A stretch of DNA of 64,000 bases from Brevipalpus yothersi. Its lineage: Eukaryota > Arthropoda > Arachnida > Trombidiformes > Tenuipalpidae. This document shows positions 9,701 to 21,600 of the stretch, in pieces. The stretch lies in contig QZCP01000568.1 in the NCBI GenBank assembly GCA_003956705.1, positions 62,001 to 126,000 of the forward strand. The letters are read 5' to 3'. The position numbers and the translations under genes are program-made. Under the pieces are notes generated by a model. The model was not told where the DNA came from and did no database searches. It worked only from the letters and a program-made list of their open reading frames with translations. Within the stretch, counting starts at the first letter, position 1. Every line of letters starts with the position of its first letter.

Positions 9701-10708
9701 ATGAATGATTTGGAAAGAAATTTGTTGATACTATCGGCCATATGTGTGGCTGGTTTGATTTCATCTGTCCACAAGATTGAAGAGGGACATGTCGGTGTCT
9801 ATTATCGTGGTGGTGCCCTGTTACCGGTCACCAGTGAGCCTGGATTCAATTTTATGGTACCATTTATAACCACATTCCAACAGATTCAAGTTACCCTGCA
9901 AACTGATGAGGTGAAAAATGTACCTTGTGGTGTGTCTGGAGGGGTGATCATTTATTTCGATCGAATCGAGGTTGTCAACATTCTTCAAGCATCGGCAGCA
10001 TACGATATGGTGAAAAATTATACCGCAGATTATGATAAGGCGCTAATTTTCAACAAAATTCACCATGAACTTAATCAATTTTGTAGTGTCCACAGTTTAC
10101 AGGAAGTGTATATCGATCTTTTCGATCAGATTGATGAAAATTTAAAGAGTGCCCTGCAAAATGATCTTATCACCATGGCTCCGGGACTTTTTGTCCTCTC
10201 CGTTCGGGTGACAAAACCGAAAATTCCGGAAACAATTAGACAAAATTATGAAAGAATGGAAGGAGAGAAGACTAAATTGTTGATAGCAAATCAGAGGCAA
10301 AAAGTTGTGGAGAAAGATGCTGAAACAGAGAGGAAAAAGGCACTGATTGAAGCTGAAAAGATTGCATCAGTATCAAAAATACAATATGAACAGAAAGTTA
10401 TGGAAAAAGAGGCATTGAAAAAGATGGCCACAATTGAGAACAACATGTTTGCAGAACGAGAAAAGACTCGAGTTGATTCCGAATTTTATGCTGTCAAAAA
10501 GCAAGCCGAAGCCAACAAAGTACTGTTCACACCGGAGTATCTTGAGTTGAAAAAATATGAGGCCATCGGAAACAATAACAAAATCTATTTTGGAACCGAG
10601 ATACCAAAGATGTTCGTCGAATCAAATTCCGATTTAAAACCTGAAATTAAGCTCAAAAAAGTCAAATCAGCTGCTGAGATGTCAAGTGAAGGACTATTAA
10701 CGTCCTGA
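9701..10708 (+). CDS. ERLIN: Erlin, ER lipid raft-associated prohibitin-family protein
   Basis: A single exon encoding 335 aa, against 339 for human ERLIN2. Erlins form large complexes in ER membranes that recruit RNF170 for degradation of activated IP3 receptors and influence SREBP control (family knowledge). An N-terminal hydrophobic anchor covers residues 7-23 (LLILSAICVAGLISS). The SPFH domain follows, with the hallmark HKIEEGHVGVYYRGGALL and the block TDEVKNVPCGVSGGV, then a long charged coiled coil from about residue 185 (ERMEGEKTKLLIANQRQKVVE is its start). The C-terminal assembly segment has KIYFGTEIPKMF. The start is the first ATG; upstream the frame offers only a TTG. ERLIN1 and ERLIN2 split within vertebrates, so no number is given. 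Confidence 0.94.
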   Translation: MNDLERNLLILSAICVAGLISSVHKIEEGHVGVYYRGGALLPVTSEPGFNFMVPFITTFQQIQVTLQTDEVKNVPCGVSGGVIIYFDRIEVVNILQASAAYDMVKNYTADYDKALIFNKIHHELNQFCSVHSLQEVYIDLFDQIDENLKSALQNDLITMAPGLFVLSVRVTKPKIPETIRQNYERMEGEKTKLLIANQRQKVVEKDAETERKKALIEAEKIASVSKIQYEQKVMEKEALKKMATIENNMFAEREKTRVDSEFYAVKKQAEANKVLFTPEYLELKKYEAIGNNNKIYFGTEIPKMFVESNSDLKPEIKLKKVKSAAEMSSEGLLTS

Positions 10709-11468
10709 TGTTAGGGCTATAAAATCTAAAATCAATTTTTTATGTCAAAAAAGTCGCCACTCTACTTCGTCATATCCTTTAATGTCACTTTTCAAGTTCC
10801 TAATAAAAGTTTTTTAATTATTCATCCCTAATAATTTGATCCTTCATACTGGATCATTGTGAAATAATTATAATCGTTGCGTAGACACGCAAAATGAACA
10901 TCCATCGACCACTGATCCTACCATGTCAGCTAATAGCCAATCGCATGGAATATTTTTTGCCATAGATCACGCCACTGGGTGAAGTTGGTCATGTAAATAA
11001 CTTTCGAATGTAAACATACAATTTCGTGCTTTTGGCAGCTTAAAGTTGGCCGCTCATCAAAAATTATTGCCTCCAAAGTTTATCAGAATTTGAAAATTTA
11101 TTGTAACATATGAAGTCTTAAAAAGATAATTCCGAAAGTGATGTATAGTGATTGGTGGGCTTGAAGTTTGACCAGAAAGTTGATGAAGAGTATTCGATTA
11201 TTTGAGGGCCAAATTGTTGAGCTGACAATTGTTCGCAGTTTTTTTGTCATCAGAACATTTATTATTGAATATTGGTAAGTATTGATTATCACTTTTGAAT
11301 CTATAACTAGCATTCTCTTTTCATGAATCACTAAAGTTTTGCTCTTTCACTGTTTCTCTAGAAAATCCTGTGACTTGCCAAAATAATTGTTCATTTTGCC
11401 ATAAAGTAAACTGTTTGCTTGTACGTTAAAAAATTTCATTCCAGCCAAAAAGCTCAATACATTGCACA
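10709..11468 (+). other. Spacer between erlin and parvin
   Basis: About 760 bp. It begins with the erlin 3' UTR and its poly(A) signal at 10802. The remainder should contain the parvin promoter. I see no tRNA or other RNA gene and no credible open frame. Confidence 0.45.
10802..10807 (+). terminator. Erlin poly(A) signal AATAAA
   Basis: A canonical AATAAA 94 nt after the erlin stop codon, followed by a T-rich stretch (GTTTTTTAATT), as expected at a cleavage site. Confidence 0.6.
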
Positions 11469-13064
11469 ATGACGACTTTTGGATCAAAGTCTCCCATTAA
11501 ATCTGAATCTCTCCTCGACTATCTCACTATCGGGCGACGTCAAAAAATCAAGAATGTTAAAGAAGGTAAGAACCTTGTTATTTTGATGCCCATGGTGTGT
11601 CTTGTTTAATCCTATTCTCATCTCAATCTATACCATTCAAAGTTGAAAATTTAAAAGAGGAGGGAAAAGTTGCCATCGAGGGTCAAATTCATAATCCAGC
11701 TACAAATGGTCAACTTGAAGAATACATTATGGGTATGGGATATCACTTGAATACATCATCTCGTTTGATTTCACTGATTAAACTTTCCTCCTATTCGTTT
11801 CCTTCACAGAGGAGTATGAAGAGAGGTCCATGCTTGATCCTTCAATGAATGCTAACAGAGAATATCAGGAACTTGTCAAAGTTCTGGTAAATTGGATAAA
11901 TGATGAATTAAGGTAACTAAAAACCAAGTTGAAAGTGTCCGTTTCATTATCAAGATTTTGCCCTCTCCTTAGTCACCAAAGAATAATTGTTAAAAAACTT
12001 GACGAGGATCTTCATGATGGCCAAATTCTTGGTAAACTCGTTGAACATTTGAGGTAAATTTGCTCCTCCGAAATCAAGTCTTTTATCAATCACTCTGTAA
12101 CTTTATTCTCTTCTTCAGTGGAAATAAACTCGATGTCATCGAAGTTACTTTGAACGAAGATCTTCAAAGATCCAAACTAAGAGCTGTTCTTGACACTACC
12201 AATCGACTTTTGGGACTTTATCATCGACCTGAGGCAATAAAATGGTCTGTTCAAGGTAAGGACCAAAATCCCTACATGTTTTGCCCAGCCAAATGATTTC
12301 AATGATCAACTTTATCGACAAATCTTTCTTTTCAGAGATCCACAACAAGAACATAGTTCAAATTATTCATTATTTGGTTGCACTTGTACAATATTATCGT
12401 CCACCGGTGAAACTACCAGAGAACGTTGTGGCCGCTCGAATTGTTGTCCAAAAGCGTGATGGACGATTGCATCATCGCCGAGTAGTTGAGCAACTGACAA
12501 GTAGCTACAATGAGCTGGGCAGAAGAGTGGAATCACGAGATGAATTCGATTTGCTATTCGAACAGTCTCCGGAAAAATTTCAGATCGTCAAAAAGTCTCT
12601 GGTCAATTTTGTGAACAAACATTTGAATCCACTGAACATCGAATGCTATGCTGGGCCAAAAGGAACCGACCTGGATCCCACCCAATTTAGTGATGGTCTT
12701 CTACTGGTTTTCCTGATTGCTTCTGTTGGTTCATTTTTCGTTCCGTTGGGCAATATTTTCTTATCAACTGAAGAGGAACAAGCTAATAATAATAGTACCA
12801 ACTTCAAAGAAACTGCATTGTCTCCAAAGAATTATATTAGTACATCTCCCATCCAAAAGTTACACAATGTCAATGTTGCTCTTAATTTGATGGAAGATGA
12901 AGGCTTGCAAGTATGTATTCATTTTTTGAAGCTCTGAGATTCAAAATCATTTTCTCCTGATACAGGTTAACAGCAAAGTTAGACCAGAGGATATCGTCAA
13001 CGGTGATTTGAAATCTGTCCTAAGAGTTTTGTATATGATGTTTGTTAAGTATCGACATCTTTGA
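11469..13064 (+). CDS. parvin: Parvin, focal-adhesion actin-binding protein
   Basis: Seven exons: 11469-11565, 11643-11732, 11810-11912, 11973-12053, 12119-12255, 12336-12910 and 12966-13064. All phases match and the product is 393 aa. Parvin joins integrin-linked kinase and PINCH in the IPP complex that ties integrins to actin, at muscle attachment sites in arthropods. Two calponin-homology domains are visible, CH1 at about 77-190 (VLVNWINDELS, LHDGQILGKLVEHLSG) and CH2 at about 249-391 (the second ending VRPEDIVNGDLKSVLRVLY). The linker LPENVVAARIVVQKRDG is parvin-specific. CH2 carries a polar insertion at about 313-342, rich in Asn, Ser and Thr and absent from the vertebrate proteins. It is in frame, so it is probably a loop and not a retained intron. 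The human proteins are about 372 aa. Confidence 0.94.
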
Positions 13065-13314
13065 TCGATTCTCGAGCACTCCAAGTTTCAAGTTTTCCAG
13101 CATTTAAAAAAGAAGCGGATGTTACCTTCAATAATCAAATTCATAAGGGAATATATTTTTCCATTTTTCTAGCATTTAAACCAAATCAGCTATATTCAAC
13201 ATATCTTGAGCAGCTTTTTGACATTAAATTTTTTTTTGCTTTGATGGACGAAATTTCAAGTCAAATTTTCCAAAGTCATCTCTCCAGACTCTGTTATATA
13301 AAAATTTCTCATTC

Positions 13315-14424
13315 TTATTGACTTTTCTCCTCAGAACCATCATAATAAGGTAAAAATTTTCCATCGATCGTCAGGACCACTCTTGGGCCTTTGTCTGTTT
13401 CTTTTCTTTGGATTTCCAGCTTACAATCAATTGCACTCAGTATTCCATCTCCAAACTCTTCGTGAATCAGCTCTCGAATACTGGATCCATACACTGAAAC
13501 CAATTCTTGCAATCTGTAGACTAAGATGGAGTTCAAAAAGTTAATCAGAAAGATAATTAAGTCTTCCTGACTTACCAACGGGATCGCTTATCAATTCTGT
13601 GTTTCCTCGGACTGGTATCTGAGATATGTGGGAAACTTCTTCATTGTCGTCAAGCAATTCTGACAATTTTTTGGCTGTTTTAGGGTCACAAGGATTTTGA
13701 CCGCAAAAAACTGAGGCTATCCAGACCTGCTCGGGACAAAAACAGCTAAATGTAATCAGAAGTTTTTCATTTGATTGAATGATTTTTCATGACTCTATGT
13801 GGCAATCGTTCGAAAAGTACTCAGAGCAAAAATGACGATGAACTCACTATTTATATACATTAACCTATTGATACTGATCACAATGACCTAATCTTAACCA
13901 TCTACTGTTAGCTCATGCAAACAATGATACTCCACTAGACGAGATATTTTTTTTGTAGAAAATGTAGCTTTTGTGAGCTTTTTTTATTACCATCATCCTC
14001 ATTGTTCACCAAGATTGGCTGTAAAGATGAGCTCAAGGTTTTTAGAATCATGAGTGCGACTGATAGGAGAATCAATTAAGATAAGTCACTATGAGTGGTA
14101 GAAGAGTTGAGGCCTGAAAAGCTTCAAGATGATATCACATGTTGCTGGCAATTCATTTGAACGTAAGGTTAATGATCTCGTTTGAAAGTATACTCTACCA
14201 TTGCCAAGTACTAGAAAATGTTCACATGAAATGTTACTATGAATAAAATCGAAAAGTCTGACCTTGTTGCAGCCTAATTCTCGTGCAAGCTGAGCATAAG
14301 TGATTCCTTTGCATCGCTTCAGAGTTCTCAGGCGATCCAGTTCGATTTCACGTTGCAGGACACGAGCTTTCACGCAGACATCTCGAATATTCGAGTACGA
14401 TCGAAGTGAAGGTAGAAGTTTCAT
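13315..14424 (-). CDS. cynS: Cyanate hydratase (cyanase)
   Basis: Three exons on the minus strand (14424-14263, 13726-13576 and 13520-13315) give 172 aa; E. coli CynS has 156. The enzyme decomposes cyanate with bicarbonate to ammonia and carbon dioxide. The N-terminal helical domain carries LKRCKGITYAQLARELGCNK joined to VWIASVFCGQ across intron 1. The catalytic C-terminal domain has VYRLQELVSVYG, LIHEEFGDGILSAID and TIDGKFLPYYDG. The E. coli catalytic residues Arg96, Glu99 and Ser122 correspond to Arg107, Glu110 and Ser133, with identical spacing. Introns are 536 and 55 bp with regular splice sites, so the gene is eukaryote-adapted and in situ. Animals generally lack cyanase, and a horizontally acquired copy is known in the spider mite Tetranychus. 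The extra N-terminal 20 residues are basic and might be an organelle signal. The gene converges with parvin. Confidence 0.93.
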
Positions 14425-14859
14425 GATCACGTCAATTAGAGAAAAATATTGTTGTAATATGCTGATTGAAGAAACTAATTCATCTGAAATTCATAGTTTA
14501 GGCTGACTGTTATTACGATCGATTATGATCATTGTGATTTGAGAAGTTGAAAATGTTTCTCAAAGCTTTTGCGCAGGAAAATTGTTGTATTAAGGTTACT
14601 TTCAGGGGAAATGATTTACCTTATACCCAAATTTGATCATCAAAATCAGACAAATAGCATAGATGATGCCTTTGTGATGCATAAATATTCTCACTCAACT
14701 CCGTTCCCACTCAGTTTTTGTAAATATCTGTTAAAATGATCGACATAACTTTTGAAATTTCTGTATAAAAATCTAATAAATGTTCAACGAAAGTGAAACA
14801 ATGTGTTTGTATACGTATCAATAACTTGGTCTGAGCAAATCTTCAGGAAACAATTTTAA

Positions 14860-14865
14860 TTTATT
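14860..14865 (-). terminator. Candidate EcR poly(A) signal
   Basis: The minus strand reads AATAAA here, in an A-rich context, with no gene between it and the EcR stop. It is the candidate end of the EcR 3' UTR; an earlier end cannot be excluded. Confidence 0.35.
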
Positions 14866-15905
14866 TTTTCAATTTATAGTGGATGTAAATATATATACTC
14901 CAATAGGTATTTTCAGGCAACCATCTTCCTCCCGATATATATAATACGAAAAAATGAACGCAAAACAATGTATGAAAAAGACAGAGAGAAGAAGAAAAAA
15001 AAGATGAAGATATGATTCGAACGAGCAGAAGAACGAAAGACATGAAATCATGGAAAGCACGAGGAGAATAAAGCAAAAGCAGAAATCGATGGAAGGTGTT
15101 CGGAACAATAAATGATTTTCTTTTTCGAAAGACAGAAGAAAAGCCACTTTTATCAGTCAATTTGATGAGCTTGGATTTCACTTAATAATTAATCAACATA
15201 GGATGAAATCTCTGTCAAGAAAAAAGCGTCCGTGATTTCGATGATGGTTACGATTCGGTTTGTATCGGTAGTATCAGTACAGACGGATGATGAAAATTAC
15301 GTTAACGGTGAGTATGTGAGATGAAACGAAAAAAAAATGAAATGATGAAAATTTCTTTGCAAAAATTGTCTTTTTTAAGTGTATCTTTTTTCCTTTCAAA
15401 ATATTCTCTGAATCTCTCATTGCCAAAATATCTCTATTCTCTATCTAAATCCTTTACAGTTTGTTTTCCTTGGATGGTTGAAAAACTTTCTCCTCTAGCT
15501 TGCTCCATTTTTCCTGAGGAATATATGGTTCACAAACAGCCACTCAAAAAAATCACTAGTCTTAACTTGACTTTTGCGTGCTCGTGATTGTGGACATAAT
15601 CGTTTCAATTCGCCATGATCATTTACATCACAATGAGGGACAGTATTATATACTAAACACACTTTATCAACCGGTCTCTACACTTCTTTTTCTTCGATTT
15701 TGAGTGATCGAAGATCGATGATGGGAAGAAGCAAAATTCAACGTAGTGATGCAATCTCTCAGAGACAAATCAACCACTTTGAAGTTTGTTTTTTTTTCGC
15801 TGGGCGATATCTGTTGTGATGACTTTTTTTTGTAGATGAGATGCTGGTGAGAATAGTTGTAAATTCTGATGGTAGTTAATGGATGTTTGTCTAAATAAAT
15901 TTAAA

Positions 15906-15926
15906 AAGGTACCGATTCGGTACCTT
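15906..15926. repeat. 10-bp perfect inverted repeat in the EcR 3' UTR
   Basis: AAGGTACCGA, one T, then TCGGTACCTT. The arms are perfectly complementary with a one-base centre, so the site is a near-perfect 21-bp palindrome. It would form a tight hairpin in RNA or a dimeric binding site in DNA. Confidence 0.7.
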
Positions 15927-16104
15927 ATCCTTCAGTAGGGCGTACTATGAAGAATGGTTTTTCCTCCTTCCTTTGAGGTGCTGTCAATTCTCGTTGTGAA
16001 AATTGTTACGCAATTATGGAGACATAATGTAGGCGAAGAGGAGGGAAGTGTAGACATCAACATCTTGATGTGAATATCTATAGTTTATCAGGAGAAGAGG
16101 GGAG

Positions 16105-18604
16105 TCATTCTTGTATGTCCCATATCTCGGCGAGGAAAGGAGGTAGCTTCTTGTTTTGAACTTTGAGCGAGAAGCACATTTCAGAATTCAAATTGCCCAA
16201 AGTCCTTAATTCAGTTAATATAGCCAACATCTTGGCAAAATAACACTTTCCCGGTGGTCTATGATTATCTAAATAACACTTCAAGGTCTCGATGTAAAAT
16301 TCTTGAATTTTTTCTACTTTCTTAGGCTCAAGTAGGGAAGGTCTCTCTGTGGACAAAAGAGAAGAGATAAATGATCAAAATCAGTTCCATTTAAATCAGG
16401 GGGAATTGTGACGTTTTCCTCGAGATAGGATGTAGCGAAAGGAATGTGTGTATAATGTCGTTTTGAGCGACAAAAAAATCATGGAAAGGGATATAGAGAC
16501 GATTGAAACAAATTTTGAACACGGTTCAAAGCCCAAGATCAATGCCATATCGACCGAGAGTGAGTCTTTTCTCAATTCTCTTTCGCTCTCTCTCTCTCTT
16601 TCTCTTTCTCTGACAATGCATCTGTACTTCGGAGTGCGATCGAGAATAAAAAAAACAACTAACCTCTAAGTGATCATGAAGCTGGAGTGATGGCTGAGAA
16701 AGATTGGCAAATCTTATTATAAAAGAGAAGTTTCGGGCCTGCGCATTACTGATGCGCTAGCCGCTCTCGAAAGCCGAACCGATCTGAGCACGCTTTACTC
16801 ATGCAGTTGTACATAAATTGGCCTGGCTTTATCACAGAACATAGTAAGCGGCGAACTGCAAGTATTAGAACTCTACGTCGAAGTTTTTTTCGAGGGTAAG
16901 AAATTTCAGATTTTGAGAAATTCCGATCAGCGATAGTAGAGGAAAGAATTACGGTTTGGGAGTTAGGCTCGAAAATAAGCGAACAAGCGAGCGTAGCGAG
17001 CGCCGTGAGCAACCACTAGTAAACCTGAAACTTGTGATTGTAGGGCAGCAACGTGATTGTGAAGCAACGCATCCTCATTAGGTTTACGTTTTGAGTCGCA
17101 TAGTAGATCAGTGACAGCATCCCATACACTAACACTAACAGCGGGGAGTAAACAGAAGCGACAATCGGGAGCAAGAACAAGATTGGATGCGGTTTGAAAC
17201 TGAGGACGATTTAGAATTAAGGGAAAGAGAGAAGATGAGAATAAATAAGAGAAAAATATAGAGAGATGGAGGTGTCAGACGAGAGGAGAGAGAGAAAGTA
17301 GGAAGGCTGGTAAAGATATAAATATTGAAGTATTCAAGTGTGAGAAAGTTACTCCAACAAAGTACTGAACACATATCAGCATACTGTCAATTGCAAATCT
17401 AAACAGAAGCCAGTAAGCCATTTTCTATAAGTTGCTTCCAGTCATCAACGATTCATGGTTAAAATGCGAAAGTGGATAGAGAAAATCATTCATTCCCGCC
17501 TGGTTGGGAAAGAATTCAGCGAATGATTACGAAAGCAACCAAATGTATCATCATGATGGCAAGAAAGACTGTGAAATGTTGGAGCAAATCATCCACTTTA
17601 AGTCAAGTTGGGATTACTGCCAAGAGTGGAGCCCAAAAAGTTACTCTTTGTCCATATGAATTCCCAAAGTTTGCCTCATCAGAAGGAGTTTAAGTTCACA
17701 CGTGATGGCACGTGGAAAGCTATCAAGTGTTGGGTGATGATTCAGGCTCACATCTCTGAAGAATAGCTAGAGATCTTTAGATATGAATAGAGAAGTGAAC
17801 TTTTCTCAGGGAGGCTCTCTCAAAAAATTCTTTCTAACACATTGAGGAGCGATTCGATCCATTTTTTCCATATTCTCTCACGAGTCAGACTATCCAGGAT
17901 CTGACTTTCGATGGCAAGGTTGACAATATGTGTGGAATGCTAACAAATCGATCTTATTTTAGCATATTAGATTCAATTCATTCTTTGATTCATTTGCTTT
18001 CCCTCTCACTTCTTGAGCCACTATATTTTACTCTTAACTAAGCTGGGGAGACTCCAGTTTCTTCTCACTAGAGGGAAAATTTAGAAATTCTTTCCAGAGC
18101 TGAAACTGCTCAAAATGATATGCAATCGTCTATGGAAATATGATATTTGGGGGTGGGAATAGAGGTGACGAGGATATGCAAAGTTGCAAAATACCTACCA
18201 CTAAAAAGTACAATAGCGGTGAGAAGAGCATATTCGGCATTATCCACTTTGAGTAAGCAAATATTTCGACAGAAGCTAAAAACAGCGTCTGCTGAGTGTC
18301 CAACATGGGAACTCCTGTAATTTTCTCTTGTATATGGTTGATTGTTTGCGTAAACAATGGAGTCTGTTTTGATATCATATTTACGAGAACATCGGAGCAT
18401 CATGATTTCACTTGAGCAGGACTGTATAGAGAGGGAGAAAAGAGAAATAGAGAGACATGAGTGAGCGAAAAAAAGATGCACAAGATGAAAAAAAATCAAG
18501 AACGAGAATGAAACACTGAAATAGGTAAAGAGGTTAACCTCTAAATATTGGCAATTAGGACATCTTAATGGAATCAACATCAAAAAGTATGAAAGAAAGA
18601 GAAG

Positions 18605-18665
<61 letters not shown>

Positions 18666-21600
18666 CATAAGAGAGTAAGAATGAAAAAAGAAGGTGAGTA
18701 AGTGGGTGAGTGAGTGGGTCAGAGTGAGAGATACAGAAAGTGGAGGGAGAATCAGTTAAGTTGAGAGGGTGCAGAACCATCATGTCTGAGACGAGATATT
18801 TTCGGAATATATGAGCAAGAAAATGAAGAGTGAGAGGAAAGATGGTAGTGGCAAAAGTGTGGAAAGAGAGAGTAGGAAGTTTGAAACGAAAAGAAAGTAC
18901 AAATTCATTCTGGAAAATAGCAAAGTAACTGGATAGCAACAAAGAATTAGGGACAGTCTAATTGTTTTACTCACTTTTAACAGAGTGATTTGATCCTCTC
19001 TTAACAAAGTATCGAAGCCTGGAACTCTCTTAGAAAATTCGACCGTCAATTGCACTGTTAAAATAGTCATTTCTGCTATATGCTGAAACCTCTTTAAGCA
19101 ATCTTCTTCATTTTGACCCAAAGAAAAAGGCTGTTTTTGTTCAAATATGAAATATTTTGCCAATCAATTGTCGCGTTGGATGGAAATATTTTTCCAGACA
19201 TTCGGTTGGTGAGAATGTGAGTTTGTGTGTAAGTAAGAGAGAGAGAGAAAGATAGAATATTGTCATCCATGGTGGAGAATGTTGGTCGTTATTGTTGGTT
19301 GAGGTTGGCAAGCGAAAGTGATTGAGTGAAAAATTCATTTTCAGGTCATCATTATTATCAATGCCATCATTTCATTGGTACAATCGGCACCATCCGTGAG
19401 TTGCACGATCCAAAAAGTACGCATCGCGATGATCCATGAGGCGTGTAGATGAGAGAAAAGAAGAAAAAGCGAGCGGCCGAGCGAGTAGCGGCATCAAGGC
19501 ATGTCATTTGATACATGACATTGAGCGTGCGATTCAGGTAGTTCCGAAAAGTGGTACCAAGTAAGATGAGGAAAGAGAGAAGAAAGAAAAAGAATCGAAA
19601 TTAGAGCGTTTCTTATTCGGGATAATTCAAAAAAGGGAGAGAGAGAGCAAGATGAGTAAAGAGTGGAAGAAAGAGTGAAAATCAAGAGAGAGAGAGAATG
19701 GAAGATGATGCAGAAGAGAAGATGTGAGAAAGAAAGTGACATCAACAATAAGAGTTCAAGAAAAACAATAAGAAAACATAGATAAAGTAAGTGATTACGG
19801 TCAAGCTAATCTTGAAAGAAATTTCTTCATCATATAAATTGAGAGGAGGGGGAAGAGAAAGAAAAATAAAGATCAAATGATGATGAGAGAGAGCATTCAG
19901 AAGAGAAGCATGAAGAAGAGTTGAAGAAGAGAAGAATAGAAAAAGCAAAATGATTGTCACCAAATGATGAAAATGATAATCTTACCGTGATTTTACGAAC
20001 GTCATCCTCGGAAGGCGACTCATACAAGTCTTGGAAGTAGACTAGCTGCTTAATGATGTGCTCTTGCTGTTCGGACAATGGTCGAATGCCATTGGTAATT
20101 GTGATGGTATTGGAACCCGGTAGACTGATGGGCTTCTCTTTATCGGGAGAGGAATCCTTGGTGGTGCTATTGGGTTTGTCTTTCTCTTTTTGAGCTCTTT
20201 TCGACTCTCGCTTGATGGCACATTGATACTCGGGGACCACGCATTCAGGCCTCATGCCCACATTTAAACATTTTTTTAATCTACACTCTTGACATTTTCT
20301 TCTCATATACATATCAATGTCACAATTATTACCATATTTGCACTGATAGACAGCATTTTTTGTTATGCTGCGACGGAAAAACCCTACTCAAATTAGCAGA
20401 TAAATCAATCAAATGTTGTAAGTGAATATGCCAAGAGTGACCATAGAATAGGAGGTAACATATATGTGATTGCATGACATCAAGTGGACATTAACATGGA
20501 AGAAAGTGAGGTGGGGGTAAAGAGTTTGAGTTTGTGATTGGATTGAGTTTTGATCATTAGGCACGCATATCGCACACACACACACACAATCATTCACACA
20601 CATTCACAAGTACAGAGGAATAGGGCCAATCAACCAGCAGCAGTATGAGAACGAAGTTGAAGATGAGAGAATATTGAGAAGAGCGCGTGAAATGAGGAGA
20701 GAAAGAAAAAAGACGGTAATTAGTATGATTCTGTGTGCTGATGTGTGCAGGGAGGAAAGAATATTCATGACACTCAGCGCTATTCGGTCGGAGGAAATTT
20801 CCATCATTTCCAGAAATGATTCAAATACCGTGACCAGTTCTAATTCTACAAGAGGATTCTCTCGAGCGCAGAGGGAACAGGGCATTGAACAGCGACATTT
20901 TTTTTGTGGCAAAACACTGTGTGCCCATAGTTGTAGGTATGTATTTCTATCTCTCTCTTTCTCTCTCTCTCTCTCATATATATATACACACACTTGCTCA
21001 CTTTTTTATTCCTCTCTATTCTCACTCCTGCCAACAGCAGAAGCAGCTCAGGTATGATTTTTCAATGGAAAGATGGAAATGATTCGTATGAATTGCGCTG
21101 AATAAATAACGAATATCCTGTACCTTTACATCCTTCACAAGTGAGAGCATTATAATGATAACCAGAGGCTCGATCCCCACAAACCAAACACAATTCTTCT
21201 TGTTGTCTGGGAGCAGGGCCTTTCTTCTTCTTCGGATCACCAAAACTATCCGCACTGGTGATGTAGCAACCATTTACACTGTTGGGCGGACTCATGTCCT
21301 CTTTGCCTGTTTATAGATTTTTTTTTCAGCGACGATGATCGATTTGGAGCAAGGGCGAGGGCAACAGGGGAAGAGGGAAGACGAGAGAGAGAAAAAAATG
21401 TTTGGATTAATCTTCAAAAAATGAATCGATTTTGGGGGTTCATCGCTTGAGGTTCATACTATATTCGCGGCATATGCATGTCTTGACTGTTATGTGAAGT
21501 TCGATTGGCTTGGGAAAAATTAGATTGCCAGGGAGAGAGAGATCGCTGGATAAGATGTCAAAATCGTTAAAGAGAGTATGCGAGAGAGAAAGAGAATGAA

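Larger units (their letters stand above)
14425..16104 (-). other. EcR 3' UTR and cyanase upstream region
   Basis: No protein gene is seen. On the minus strand EcR ends at 16105, and an AATAAA at 14865-14860 could end its transcript, giving a 3' UTR of about 1.24 kb. Several pyrimidine-rich open frames at 14.86-15.18 kb are best read as UTR. The last 400 bp towards 14424 should hold the cyanase promoter. Confidence 0.45.

Noticed and set aside
14861..15181. Hydrophobic minus-strand frames with Phe/Leu/Ser-rich peptides
   Set aside because: They lie in the pyrimidine-rich 3' UTR of EcR and overlap one another in two frames; the hydrophobicity comes from T-rich codons.
17472..17693. 73-codon plus-strand frame in the last EcR intron
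   Set aside because: Composition is varied, but there is no domain, no splice partner and the other frames are also partly open. It could belong to the island at 16.7-17.2 kb but cannot be supported as a gene.
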